64,000 bases of DNA from Methylobacterium oryzihabitans. GTDB lineage: Bacteria > Pseudomonadota > Alphaproteobacteria > Rhizobiales > Beijerinckiaceae. Within the stretch, counting starts at the first letter, position 1; each line of letters starts with the position of its first letter. Shown here one piece after another: positions 41,745 to 50,678 of this stretch. The translations under genes and the position numbers were made by a program. The notes beneath the pieces were generated by a model that saw nothing but the letters and a program-made list of their open reading frames with translations, was not told where the DNA came from and searched no databases. The stretch is taken from contig NZ_SACP01000003.1 in the NCBI RefSeq assembly GCF_004004555.2, forward strand, positions 1 to 64,000, read 5' to 3'.

Positions 41745-44318
41745 ATGCCGGCCCCCAGAATAGGCTCTGCGATGCTTGGTTTCTCGACGCCGTCCCTGCG
41801 GACCGTCTCCGCGGCCGCGCTGGGTCTGGCCGCGGCCCTCGGCGCCGCGGCGATCCTGGCCGGGCTCGGCGCCGGCACCGAGGAGCGGCGGGCCGACGAG
41901 ACCCGGCTCGCCCTGCGCTCGGCCGCGACGATCCTGTCGAACGGCCTCGACCGCACGCTCTACGACGTCTCCCGCGACGTGCGCCTCGCGGCGCAGAACG
42001 GCCTGCTGATCCAGGCCGGCCCTTCGTCGGAGGCGCAGCACCAGTTCCTGGTGGCCTGGCGCAATCTGCGGCCGGAATACGCCGAGATCCTGTACGCGGC
42101 GCCCAACGGCCGGGTGCTCGCCACCGCGAGCGGCCGCGCCGAGGGCAGCGACGCCGGCGGCAGCGCGTGGTTCGGCCGCGGCCGCGCCGGCACCGCGATC
42201 ATCGACGGCTCCGATGCCGGCCGGTCCGGCGCCGGCTCGGGCCGCCTCGTCCAGATCGCCGCGCCGGTGACGACCGAGAGCGGCGTGCCGCGGGGCGTCG
42301 TCGCGGTGCAGCTCGACGAATCCTGGGCCCGGGAGGCCGAGCAGCTCGCCCGCACGGCGCTCGGCGACGCCCAGCGCGGCGTCTCGTTCACGGTGCTCAG
42401 CGCCGCCGGGCAGGTGCTGTACCGCTCGGGGCCGGAGCAGGCCTGGACCGGCTCCGGCGCGCCGGCGCTCGAAGGCTCCGCCTCCGCCACCGGCTTTCGC
42501 GACTTCTCCGGCCTCGGCTGGATGGTGGTCGCCCGGGTGCCGGCCGAGGCCGCCCTGGCGCCGGGCCTGTTTCCGGGCCTCGGCACGCCGGTGCTGCTGC
42601 CGCTGCTCCTCGGCGCGATCGGGCTCGCCGCCATCCTCGGCTGGCTCCTCGCCGGGCCGCTGGTGCGCTGCCTGAGGGCCGCCGGCCGGACCTGCCTCGG
42701 CGAGGACACCACCCGCACCCTCGTCGCCCCGCCGGTCGCCGAGTTCCGCACCCTCGTCGCCCGCGCGATCGAGAGCGCCGATCGCCACCTGATCCGCGAC
42801 CACGCCCTGCGCGAGGCGCAATCGGCCCTGCGGCGCAGCAAGGAGCGGGTGCAGGCGTTCAAGACCCTCGCCGGCTGGAGCTGCTGGGAGATCGACCACA
42901 CCACCCGGCAGGTGACGTGGTCGGACCTCACCCGCACCCGGGTCTCCGACGCCGCCGAGCGCGCCGCCTCCCTCGACGAGATCATCGAGCGCATCCACCC
43001 GGAGGACCGGGCGGTGCTGCAGCTCACGATGCAGGCCGCCCTCGACGGCAGCGTGCCCCACGACGTCACGGTGCGCAGCCGCGAGGACGGCCGCGAGCGG
43101 CGGCTGCTGATGCGCTTCACCCGCATCATCGACCAGGGCCGCCCGACCGCGCGCCTGCACGCCCTCAGCCGCGAGGTCGACGACGCCCTCGAAGGGCCGG
43201 TGCGCGCCGCCCCCGCCCATCCGCTGAGCCCGGGCGAGCCCGACGCCGCGGTCGAGCGCCGCCGCCGCGACGTGATGCGGCGGATGACCGACGGCATCAT
43301 CCACGACTTCAACAACGCCCTCACGGTGGTCCTGACCAGCCTGTCGGTGCTCCAGCACCGCCACGACGTCTCGCCCGAGGGCGCGCGCCTCCTCGACCAC
43401 GCCCTCCAGGGCGCCGAGCGCGGCGCCGGCCTGACCCGCCGCATGGTCGCCCTGACCCGGCGCCAGACCAGCACCCTGGCCCAGGCCGACCTGCGGATGA
43501 TCCTCTCCGACCTCGACGGCTTCCTGCGCATCTCGGTCCTGCCCGAGGCCCGGCTCGCGGTCGAGATCCCCGCCGAACTCCCCGCCGCCCAGTGCAGCGA
43601 GCGCCAGATCGAGATCGCGCTGCTCAACCTCGCCTTCGAGGCCCGCGACACGATGGCGCCCGAGGGCCGCCTCACGGTCTCGGCCGCCGCCGCCGAGCTG
43701 CCCGCCCCGGGCGGGCCGGCGCTGCCGCCGGGCCCGTACCTGCGGGTCGCGGTGATCAACCACGAGCCCGTCCCGGCCGCGAGCGACGCCGCGGGCGGCG
43801 CCGGCATCGAGGCGGTCGACTTGCTGCTGCGGCAGGTCGGCGGCGCGCTCCGGCGCGCCACCGACGCCGCGGGCGCGACCGTGACCGAGCTGTGGCTGCC
43901 GGCCTCCCGCGAGGCGCCGCAGGTCCCGGCGCCGATGCCGGTCCCGGCCTTCAACCGGCCGCTGCGGGTCCTCCTCGTCGATGGCGACGGGTTGCTGCGC
44001 GACAGCACGGCGGCGGCGATCGCCGATCTCGGCCACGTGGTGACCCAGGCGGGGTCCGGCCTCCAGGCGATGGAGCTTCTCGCCGCCGACCGCGACTACG
44101 ACGTGATGATCGCCGACTACGCGATGCCGATCCTGTCGGGCCTGCAACTTGCCGCCGTGGTGTCGCTGACCAATCCGAGCCTCGACATCGTCCTCGCCGC
44201 GCCCCGCGGTCACCTGCCCGAGACCGCCCGCCGGTTCCGCCAGCTCGACAAGCCGTTCCGGCAAGCCGACATCGCCCGGATCCTGGTCCAGCACGCGCCG
44301 AGCGCCCGGGCGGCGTGA
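41745..44318 (+). CDS. Hybrid sensor histidine kinase with degenerate ATPase domain
   Basis: An 857-residue membrane protein. TM1 at about 20-40, a periplasmic sensor (about 45-280), TM2 at about 282-305, a PAS-like fold (WEIDHTTRQVTWSD to HPEDRAV, about 381-470), a dimerisation helix with phospho-acceptor His520 (GIIHDFNNALTVV), an ATPase-like domain (about 610-720) and a receiver (740-850). The ATPase domain has lost the N-box asparagine (Glu632 in FEARDTM), the D-x-G-x-G box (INHEPVP instead) and the G-L-G-L-S box (GIEAVDLLL). In the receiver, acidic residues 746/748, Asp791 and Lys836 are kept but the conserved Thr/Ser is Ala. It probably cannot phosphorylate itself. Monocistronic. Confidence 0.85.
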   Translation: MPAPRIGSAMLGFSTPSLRTVSAAALGLAAALGAAAILAGLGAGTEERRADETRLALRSAATILSNGLDRTLYDVSRDVRLAAQNGLLIQAGPSSEAQHQFLVAWRNLRPEYAEILYAAPNGRVLATASGRAEGSDAGGSAWFGRGRAGTAIIDGSDAGRSGAGSGRLVQIAAPVTTESGVPRGVVAVQLDESWAREAEQLARTALGDAQRGVSFTVLSAAGQVLYRSGPEQAWTGSGAPALEGSASATGFRDFSGLGWMVVARVPAEAALAPGLFPGLGTPVLLPLLLGAIGLAAILGWLLAGPLVRCLRAAGRTCLGEDTTRTLVAPPVAEFRTLVARAIESADRHLIRDHALREAQSALRRSKERVQAFKTLAGWSCWEIDHTTRQVTWSDLTRTRVSDAAERAASLDEIIERIHPEDRAVLQLTMQAALDGSVPHDVTVRSREDGRERRLLMRFTRIIDQGRPTARLHALSREVDDALEGPVRAAPAHPLSPGEPDAAVERRRRDVMRRMTDGIIHDFNNALTVVLTSLSVLQHRHDVSPEGARLLDHALQGAERGAGLTRRMVALTRRQTSTLAQADLRMILSDLDGFLRISVLPEARLAVEIPAELPAAQCSERQIEIALLNLAFEARDTMAPEGRLTVSAAAAELPAPGGPALPPGPYLRVAVINHEPVPAASDAAGGAGIEAVDLLLRQVGGALRRATDAAGATVTELWLPASREAPQVPAPMPVPAFNRPLRVLLVDGDGLLRDSTAAAIADLGHVVTQAGSGLQAMELLAADRDYDVMIADYAMPILSGLQLAAVVSLTNPSLDIVLAAPRGHLPETARRFRQLDKPFRQADIARILVQHAPSARAA

Positions 44319-44430
44319 GAACCGCCGCGACGGGGCGCAATGGCGGGGAGACGTGCATTCCATCGACCGGCATTGCCGAGGATCACGGTGTTGATTATCG
44401 ATGGCCGAATACTGACGGGATGTCCGGCCG

Positions 44431-45630
44431 ATGTCGAAGAACCTGATCGTGGCCTGCGACGGAACTTGGAACTGGCCTGACCAGCCGTATCCGACCAATG
44501 TCGTCAAGACGGTGCGGGCGCTGGCGCCGCGCGATGCGGCCGGAAATCCCCAGGTCGTCTATTACGATCAGGGCGTCGGCTCGTCGGGTAGCAAGCTGAG
44601 ACGGATCGTCGACGGAGCGCTCGGCACCGGATTGTCGCAGAACGTGCAGGACGCCTATCGCTTCCTGGCCGACAACTACGAGGAGGGCGATGCCCTCTTC
44701 CTGTTCGGGTTCTCCCGCGGCGCCTACACGGTGCGCAGTCTGGCCGGCCTGCTCGGGCAGGTCGGGCTGCTGCACAAGGGCGACATGAACCTGTTTCCCG
44801 ACGCCTACGCGCTCTACCGGCACCCGCGGGGGACGGACGAGGAGAAGCGGCAACTCGGCGAGGCGAAGGCCGCGTTCGTCGCCGAACTGTGCAAGCCGGA
44901 GGGCGCTTCGCAGCGCTCCGACCGGCGGCGCTTCCCCCTGGTCCGGTTCCTGGGGGTGTGGGACACGGTCGGCGCCCTCGGCATTCCGGCCGGGGCGCTG
45001 CCGCTGATCGGCCGCCGCCGGCCGACCTTCCACGACACCGAACTCAATGCCTTCGTCGAGAACGCCTATCAGGCCCTGGCGATCGACGAGCAGCGGGAGG
45101 CGTTCAAGCCGGCGATCTGGACGCGGCGGACGACGGACACCCCGCCCGCCGAGCCGGGCCGCCCCCATGTGAGCCCGGACCGGCAGGTCATCGAGCAGCG
45201 CTGGTTCCCCGGAGCCCACTCGAACGTCGGCGGCGGCTATGAGGATGCCGGGCTGTCGGACCTCGCCTGGGGCTGGATGATCGGCAAGGCACGCCGGCAC
45301 GGGCTCGCCTTCGACGAGGAGTACCTCGCGCGGCGCCTCAAGCCCGATCCCGTCGGCGCCGCGGTCGATTCCTGGAACGGTCTCCCGTGGACGCTGAAGC
45401 GGCGATACAATCGGACCTTGTGCGAGCAGGACAGCGAGCGGCTGCATCGCGGCGTCGCGCTGCGCCGGGACGCTCCGGCCGTCGACGGCAAGCCGCCCTA
45501 CACGCCGCATCCCTACGAGTCGGCGAGCCTCACCGCGCTTCTCGGCCTCGACGCGCTGAAGGCCCGGATCGAGGATTGGCTGGAGCCGGACGAGGAGCCG
45601 GAGGGCCCGCCCGCCCCGCCGTCCGCCTGA
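44431..45630 (+). CDS. DUF2235 alpha/beta hydrolase (Tle1-like phospholipase fold)
   Basis: A 399-residue protein: N-terminal LIVACDGTWNWPDQ, nucleophile Ser95 in GFSRGAY, Asp in LGVWDTVGALG (about 175), and His in RWFPGAHSNVGGGYED (about 262), matching the family that includes type VI lipase effectors. No signal peptide, and no T6SS or immunity gene in the window, so a housekeeping hydrolase role is as likely as a toxin. It is convergent with the ABC genes, 2 bases apart. Confidence 0.88.
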   Translation: MSKNLIVACDGTWNWPDQPYPTNVVKTVRALAPRDAAGNPQVVYYDQGVGSSGSKLRRIVDGALGTGLSQNVQDAYRFLADNYEEGDALFLFGFSRGAYTVRSLAGLLGQVGLLHKGDMNLFPDAYALYRHPRGTDEEKRQLGEAKAAFVAELCKPEGASQRSDRRRFPLVRFLGVWDTVGALGIPAGALPLIGRRRPTFHDTELNAFVENAYQALAIDEQREAFKPAIWTRRTTDTPPAEPGRPHVSPDRQVIEQRWFPGAHSNVGGGYEDAGLSDLAWGWMIGKARRHGLAFDEEYLARRLKPDPVGAAVDSWNGLPWTLKRRYNRTLCEQDSERLHRGVALRRDAPAVDGKPPYTPHPYESASLTALLGLDALKARIEDWLEPDEEPEGPPAPPSA

Positions 45631-45632
45631 TC

Positions 45633-46685
45633 CTATCCCAGCCGCTGGCCCGACCCGGCGTCGAACAGGTGGATCGCCCCCGGCTCGGGCGCGAGCCCGA
45701 TCGTGTCGCCCTCCGCCGGCGCCGTGCCGGCCGGCACCTGCACCACGAGGTCCGCCTCGCCGAGCCGCCCGTGCAGCAGGCGGGTGGCGCCGAGTTCCTC
45801 CACGAAGGCGACGCGGAACGGGATGCCGTCCGGGGCGACGTGCAGCGCCTCGGGGCGCAGGCCCGCCTCCACCGTCGCGCCCGGCGCGAGCCCGCCGGTG
45901 TCGGCCGGCAGCCACCGCCCCCCGACCTGCACCCCGCCCTCCGCCACCTCGGCCGGCAGGATGTTCATCGGCGGGGCGCCGATGAAGGTCGCGACGTAGC
46001 GGCTCGCCGGGCGGCGGTAGATGTCGAGCGGCGTGCCGACCTGCTCGATCCGGCCGCCATTCATCACCACCAGCACGTCGGCCATGGTCATCGCCTCGAC
46101 CTGGTCGTGGGTGACGTAGACCGTGGTGACGCCGAGCTGGCGCTGGAGCCGGCGGATCTCGACCCGCATCTGCACCCGCAGCTTGGCGTCGAGGTTGGAG
46201 AGCGGCTCGTCGAACAGGAAGACCTGCGGCTTGCGCACGATGGCCCGGCCCATGGCGACGCGCTGGCGCTGGCCGCCGGAGAGCTGGCGCGGGTAGCGGT
46301 CGAGGAGGGCATCGAGGCCGAGCATCCTGCCGGCCTCGCGCACCCGGGTCTCGATCTCGGCCTTCGGCGTGCCGCGGTTGCGCAGGCCATAGGCCATGTT
46401 GTCGTAGACGCGCATGTGCGGGTAGAGCGCGTAATTCTGGAAAACCATCGCGATGTCGCGGGCCGCCGGCTCGACCTGGTTGACCACCCGGGCGCCGATG
46501 CGGATGTCGCCGGCGCTAACGGTCTCCAGCCCGGCGATCATCCGCAGCACCGTCGACTTGCCGCAGCCGGACGGCCCGACGAGGACGCAGAACGCGCCGT
46601 CGGGCACGTCGAGGGAGATGCCGTGCACGGCGGTGAAGCCGCCCGGATAGGTCTTGCCGAGCCGGTCCAGGGTGAGGCTTGCCAT
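45633..46685 (-). CDS. ugpC: Carbohydrate/glycerol-3-phosphate ABC transporter ATP-binding protein (UgpC-like)
   Basis: A 350-residue ATPase: Walker [20 protein letters not shown]-loop [11 protein letters not shown], signature [15 protein letters not shown], Walker [14 protein letters not shown], and a C-terminal TOBE domain of MalK/UgpC type. It directly follows the ugpE-like gene. ugpB and ugpA are absent here. Confidence 0.88.
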   Translation of the reverse strand: MASLTLDRLGKTYPGGFTAVHGISLDVPDGAFCVLVGPSGCGKSTVLRMIAGLETVSAGDIRIGARVVNQVEPAARDIAMVFQNYALYPHMRVYDNMAYGLRNRGTPKAEIETRVREAGRMLGLDALLDRYPRQLSGGQRQRVAMGRAIVRKPQVFLFDEPLSNLDAKLRVQMRVEIRRLQRQLGVTTVYVTHDQVEAMTMADVLVVMNGGRIEQVGTPLDIYRRPASRYVATFIGAPPMNILPAEVAEGGVQVGGRWLPADTGGLAPGATVEAGLRPEALHVAPDGIPFRVAFVEELGATRLLHGRLGEADLVVQVPAGTAPAEGDTIGLAPEPGAIHLFDAGSGQRLG

Positions 46686-46698
46686 GGCGGGGGACTCG

Positions 46699-47541
46699 CT
46701 ACTTCTCGGTCTCGACGAGACCGCGCACGAACAGCTTCTGCATCGCGAACACGACGACCACCGGCGGCAGCATCGCCAGCACGGCGGTCGCCATCACGAT
46801 CTGCCACTCGGTGAGCTGGTCGGTGATCGAGGTCATCTTGCGCAGGCCGATCACCACCGTCTGCATGTCGTCCCGAGTCGTCACCAGGATCGGCCACAGG
46901 TACTGGTTCCAGCCGTAGATGAACAGGATGACGAACAGGGCCGCGGTGGTGGTGCGCGACAGGGGCAGCAGGGTGTCGAAGAAGAACCGCACCGGCCCGG
47001 CGCCGTCAATGCGCGACGCCTCGACCAGTTCGTTCGGCACCGTGAGGAAGAACTGGCGAAACAGCAGGGTGGCGGTCGCCGAGGCGATCAGCGGCAGGGT
47101 CAGCCCGGCATAGGTGTCGAGCAGGCGAAGATCCGCCGCGACCTTGTAGGTCGGGAAGATGCGGACCTCGACCGGCAGCATCAGGGTGACGAAGATCGCC
47201 CAGAACGCCGCCTGCCGGAAAGGAAAGCGGAAGTAGATCAGCGCGTAGGCCGAGAGCAGCGAGATCGCGATCTTGCCGAGCGCGATGACCAGCGCCGAGA
47301 TCAGGCTGTTGACCAGCATCGCGGCGACCGGCGCGCCGGCCATGCCGGATTCGGTGAGCGCCCGGCGGTAGTTCTCGACGAGCCGGTCGCCGGGCCAGAG
47401 CGGCATCTGGCCGTTGGCGATGGTGGCGGCGTCGTGGGTCGAGGCGATGATCGCCAGCAGCACCGGGAAGGCGACGATCCCGACCCCGACGCAGAGGACG
47501 AGATGGGGAATCAGGTTGCCGAAGCGGCGGTTCTCGACCAC
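46699..47541 (-). CDS. ugpE: Carbohydrate/glycerol-3-phosphate ABC transporter permease (UgpE-like)
   Basis: A 280-residue MalG/UgpE-family permease with six TM segments and the EAA loop [26 protein letters not shown] (about 190-215). Its length and [22 protein letters not shown] loop match UgpE. GTG 47541; 17 bases after the kinase. With ugpC it forms half of a Ugp system; the partner permease and binding protein must be encoded elsewhere if it works. Confidence 0.86.
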   Translation of the reverse strand: MVENRRFGNLIPHLVLCVGVGIVAFPVLLAIIASTHDAATIANGQMPLWPGDRLVENYRRALTESGMAGAPVAAMLVNSLISALVIALGKIAISLLSAYALIYFRFPFRQAAFWAIFVTLMLPVEVRIFPTYKVAADLRLLDTYAGLTLPLIASATATLLFRQFFLTVPNELVEASRIDGAGPVRFFFDTLLPLSRTTTAALFVILFIYGWNQYLWPILVTTRDDMQTVVIGLRKMTSITDQLTEWQIVMATAVLAMLPPVVVVFAMQKLFVRGLVETEK

Positions 47542-47558
47542 GGAGCCCCCGCGTCCCG

Positions 47559-48557
47559 CTAGAGGAGGCCGGCCTGCGCCGCCAGCCCGGCGAGGTCGGC
47601 CTGCGGCCGGGCGCCGATGTGCTGGATGATCTCGGCCGCCGCCACCGCGCCGAGGCGGGCGCAATCGGCGTGGTCGAGCCCGCGGGCGAGGCCGGCGAGG
47701 AAGCCGGCGGCGAACAGGTCGCCGGCGCCGGTGGTGTCGACCACCTCGCGGACGGGAGCGGCCGGCACCGCGCGGGTGTCGCCGCCGGCGACCACGAGGG
47801 CGCCGTCCTCCGAGCGGGTGACGATTCCGAGCAGGCCCGTCTCCTCCCGCAGGGCCGCCAAAGCGGTCTCGGCGTTGGCAGTCTGGTACAGGCTCTTCAG
47901 CTCGTGGATGTTGGCAAACAGGATGTCGAGGCTGCCGTCGCGGATCAGCCCGAGGAACTCGTCGCGGTAGCGATCGACGCAGAAGGCGTCCGAGAGGGTC
48001 AGCGCGACCTTGTTGCCGGCGCCGTGGGCGGCCCGGGCGGCCTTGCGGAACGCCTCCTTGGCCGCCGGCGGATCCCACAGGTAGCCTTCGAGGTAGACGA
48101 AGCGGGCGCTCGCCGCCGTCGCCTCGTCGACGTCGTCGGCCGAGAGGCCCTGGCAGGCGCCGAGATAGGTGTTCATGGTGCGCTCGCCGTCGGGCGTCAC
48201 CAGGATGAAGCAGCGGGCGGTCGCCGGCCCCTCGCCCGCCGGGGCGGTGGCGAAGCGCACGCCGGTGGCGGTGAGGTCGTGGGCGAACAGCCGGCCGAGC
48301 TCGTCGTCGCGCACCTTGCCGACGAAGCCGGTCCTGGCACCGAGCAGGGCCGCGCCGACCGCGGTGTTGGCGCCCGAGCCGCCCGACACGATGGTCGCCG
48401 GCCCCATCACGCCGAACAGGTGCTCGGCCCGGGCCTCGTCGATGAGCTGCATCGCGCCCTTGTGGACGCCCTCGCGGACCAGGAACGCCTCGTCGGTGCG
48501 GGCCATCACGTCCACGATGGCGTTGCCGAGGACGAGGAGGTCGAGGGAGGCGGGCAT
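47559..48557 (-). CDS. PfkB-family sugar/nucleoside kinase (adenosine kinase-like)
   Basis: A 332-residue ribokinase-fold kinase with N-terminal VLGNAIVDVMA, the GGSGANTAVGAALLGA motif and the C-terminal catalytic-base motif DTTGAGDLFAAGFLAGLA. Similar proteins are labelled adenosine kinase, but the substrate could be another sugar or nucleoside. ATG 48557 has AGG upstream. It precedes ugpE and may be co-transcribed. Confidence 0.88.
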   Translation of the reverse strand: MPASLDLLVLGNAIVDVMARTDEAFLVREGVHKGAMQLIDEARAEHLFGVMGPATIVSGGSGANTAVGAALLGARTGFVGKVRDDELGRLFAHDLTATGVRFATAPAGEGPATARCFILVTPDGERTMNTYLGACQGLSADDVDEATAASARFVYLEGYLWDPPAAKEAFRKAARAAHGAGNKVALTLSDAFCVDRYRDEFLGLIRDGSLDILFANIHELKSLYQTANAETALAALREETGLLGIVTRSEDGALVVAGGDTRAVPAAPVREVVDTTGAGDLFAAGFLAGLARGLDHADCARLGAVAAAEIIQHIGARPQADLAGLAAQAGLL

Positions 48558-48628
48558 GGTGGCCTGGGGTATCGGACGGTCCTGCGCCGCCTGTGGCATC
48601 CGGGGCCCGGCCGGTCAAGCCGGGCCGA

Positions 48629-49180
48629 TCAGGCGTTCTCGAACAGGTCGGCCAGGGAGATGCGCAGGCCGGGCGGGTCGAGATGGAGGGATCCCTGCGC
48701 GACGATGGCCGTCTCGATCCGCTCGCCGGCCCTGCGGTAATGGATGACCAGGGCGCGGACCGGATCGACCACGAGATAATGCACGATGCTCGGGACCCTG
48801 AAGTAGCCGACGAGCTTCTCGCCGGTATCGATCCTCTTCGTACCGGGCGAAAGAACTTCGACCACGATCAGCGGTTCCGGCACCTCGACGGTCTCCGGAT
48901 CGATCCGTGGTCCGCAATACACGATGGCGTCAGGCTCGTATGCGGTGTGCCCGTCGATCCGTACCGTCATGCCGTCGGGGAGGACCCGGCAGGACAAACC
49001 GGCGTCCCGCAAAGCCTGACGAAGCGAGGTGTAGACCGCCGCTTTCGCCTCCGCATGCCGCGCCCGCTCCGGTGCCATCGCCACCACCTCGCCGGCGACG
49101 AGTTCGTGCCGGCCCGGCACGGTCTGCGACCACGCCAGGAACTCGTCGACGGTCATGCGGGGCTTGCGGACCGGTCCCAT
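48629..49180 (-). CDS. Uma2-family (DUF820) nuclease-fold protein
   Basis: A 183-residue protein with the Uma2 restriction-endonuclease-like core: PDAIVYCG (Asp), PLIVVEVLSPGT (Glu) and the later D-x-x-x-K (IDTGEKLVGYF). N-terminus MTVDEFLAW is typical. Such genes are abundant in bacteria with an unknown role. Stands alone. Confidence 0.88.
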   Translation of the reverse strand: MGPVRKPRMTVDEFLAWSQTVPGRHELVAGEVVAMAPERARHAEAKAAVYTSLRQALRDAGLSCRVLPDGMTVRIDGHTAYEPDAIVYCGPRIDPETVEVPEPLIVVEVLSPGTKRIDTGEKLVGYFRVPSIVHYLVVDPVRALVIHYRRAGERIETAIVAQGSLHLDPPGLRISLADLFENA

Positions 49181-49207
49181 GGCGTCAGACTACCACGGGC
49201 GGGCGCC

Positions 49208-49540
49208 CTACTGGAGCGTCTTCATCTCGCAATTGGCGTAGGCGACGCTGGCATCGACGAACGCCTTGAGCTTGCCGGCATAGGCCTCGGCGCCCGTCCG
49301 GAAGGGGCCGAGCTGGGCGTTGTAGGCCTTGATCTGGTCGCCGTAGGTGTAGGCCTCCCAGCCCGGGCAGCCGGCCTTGGCGTCGAGGCAGGCGGGCTTC
49401 GGCGGCAGGACCGGCTTCGCCGGCTTCTCCGCCGCCGGGGGCGGGGAGGGGGCGGTGCAGGCCGCGCCGGCCGGGCCGGCGGCGAGCAGGAGCAGGGCGA
49501 GCGCGCCCGCGGGGGCTGACCTGTCGGCGGGTCTGGGCAC
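49208..49540 (-). CDS. Secreted Pro-rich protein of unknown function
   Basis: A 110-residue protein with a signal peptide (residues about 1-27, ending AGAA) and four cysteines in the mature part (C28, and later CLDAKAGC and C near the end), plus a Pro/Lys-rich linker. GTG 49540 has GGAG 6 bases upstream. No family recognised; possibly a small exported lipid- or cell-wall-associated protein. Confidence 0.65.
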   Translation of the reverse strand: MPRPADRSAPAGALALLLLAAGPAGAACTAPSPPPAAEKPAKPVLPPKPACLDAKAGCPGWEAYTYGDQIKAYNAQLGPFRTGAEAYAGKLKAFVDASVAYANCEMKTLQ

Positions 49541-49709
49541 GGGCGGCTCCTGTCGGGTATGGCGTCGCGCTTCCTGGCCCGGGAGGCCCGCCGGAGGCAA
49601 GCTCCCGCCGCTCACGGGATCGTGCGGAACGAAACCCGCCCCGCGGCCGTAACCCGCGGCGCGCGCCGCACGAACCCCGACCAGCCTCCCCACCATCCGG
49701 TTGTACCGC

Positions 49710-50597
49710 ATGCTCGCCCTTCCCTGGCTCGACCGCGCCGGCCGCCTGTCCCGGCTCAAGCTCGCGGTGTTCGCCTTCGCCCTCGCGCCGGGCCTCTGGT
49801 ACAGCGCCGCCTACGGCCTCGGTCAGCTCGGCCCCAAGCCGCTCACCGCCACCCTGCACGCCATGGGCGACTGGTCGGTGCGGTTCCTGATCCTCGGGCT
49901 CGCCGTCACGCCGATGCGGCGCATCGCCGGGATGCCGCGGCTGATCCTGGTGCGGCGGATGCTCGGCCTGACCGCGCTCGCCTACGCGGCGGTCCACCTC
50001 GTCCTGTACATTGCCGACCAGAAGTTCGACCTCGTCCGCGTCGCGACCGAGATCGCGGTCCGGTTCTACCTCACGGTGGGCTTCGCCGCCCTCGTCGGCC
50101 TCGCGGTGCTCGGCGCCACCTCGACCGACGCGATGATCCGCCGGCTCGGCCAGTCCTGGCCGAAGCTGCACCGGCTGGTCTACACCCTGACCGCGCTGGC
50201 GCTGTTCCACTTCTTCCTGCAGTCGAAGATCGACGTCTCGACCCCGGTGTTCTGGACTGGGCTGTTCCTCGCCCTGATGGGCTGGCGGGCGATGCAGCGC
50301 TTCCGGGTGCCGACCAGCCCGGTCACGCTGGCTGGCCTCGCGGTCGTCTCGGGTCTGGCCACGGCCGGCGTCGAGTCCCTGTGGTACGCGCTCGCCACCG
50401 GCGTTCCGGCGGGCGCGGTGCTGGCCGCCAACCTCGAGTTCTACGAGATCCGCCCGGCCTGGTGGGTCGCCGGGATCGTCGCGCTCACGGTGCCGCTCAA
50501 CCTCGTGCGGGGCGGGACCGTGCGGGGCGGCTCGACGCCCCGGCCCCAGGGCGAGCGCCCCGCCCTCCGCCCGGGACGTCCCGTCCCGGCGCCCTGA
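49710..50597 (+). CDS. msrQ: Heme-binding membrane subunit of methionine-sulfoxide reductase (MsrQ)
   Basis: A 295-residue protein with about six TM helices and the MsrQ pattern: TATLHAMGDWSVRFLILGLAVTP, LVRRMLGLTALAYAAVHLVLYI and KLHRLVYTLTALALFHFF, containing the conserved heme-ligand histidines. Works with MsrP, which repairs oxidised methionine in the periplasm; msrP is not adjacent. The 40-residue C-terminal Arg/Pro-rich tail is longer than usual. Start ATG 49710. Confidence 0.86.
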   Translation: MLALPWLDRAGRLSRLKLAVFAFALAPGLWYSAAYGLGQLGPKPLTATLHAMGDWSVRFLILGLAVTPMRRIAGMPRLILVRRMLGLTALAYAAVHLVLYIADQKFDLVRVATEIAVRFYLTVGFAALVGLAVLGATSTDAMIRRLGQSWPKLHRLVYTLTALALFHFFLQSKIDVSTPVFWTGLFLALMGWRAMQRFRVPTSPVTLAGLAVVSGLATAGVESLWYALATGVPAGAVLAANLEFYEIRPAWWVAGIVALTVPLNLVRGGTVRGGSTPRPQGERPALRPGRPVPAP

Positions 50598-50678
50598 CCC
50601 GGCTGGACTCGCGCTGCGGCATGATGTCCACTGCCCTCCGTCCCCGGGACCACATCGGGGCGATCGAGGGAGGACATC

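Noticed and set aside
44431..45630. Type VI secretion effector module
   Set aside because: No secretion, spike or immunity gene in the window, so the call stays at hydrolase of unknown role.
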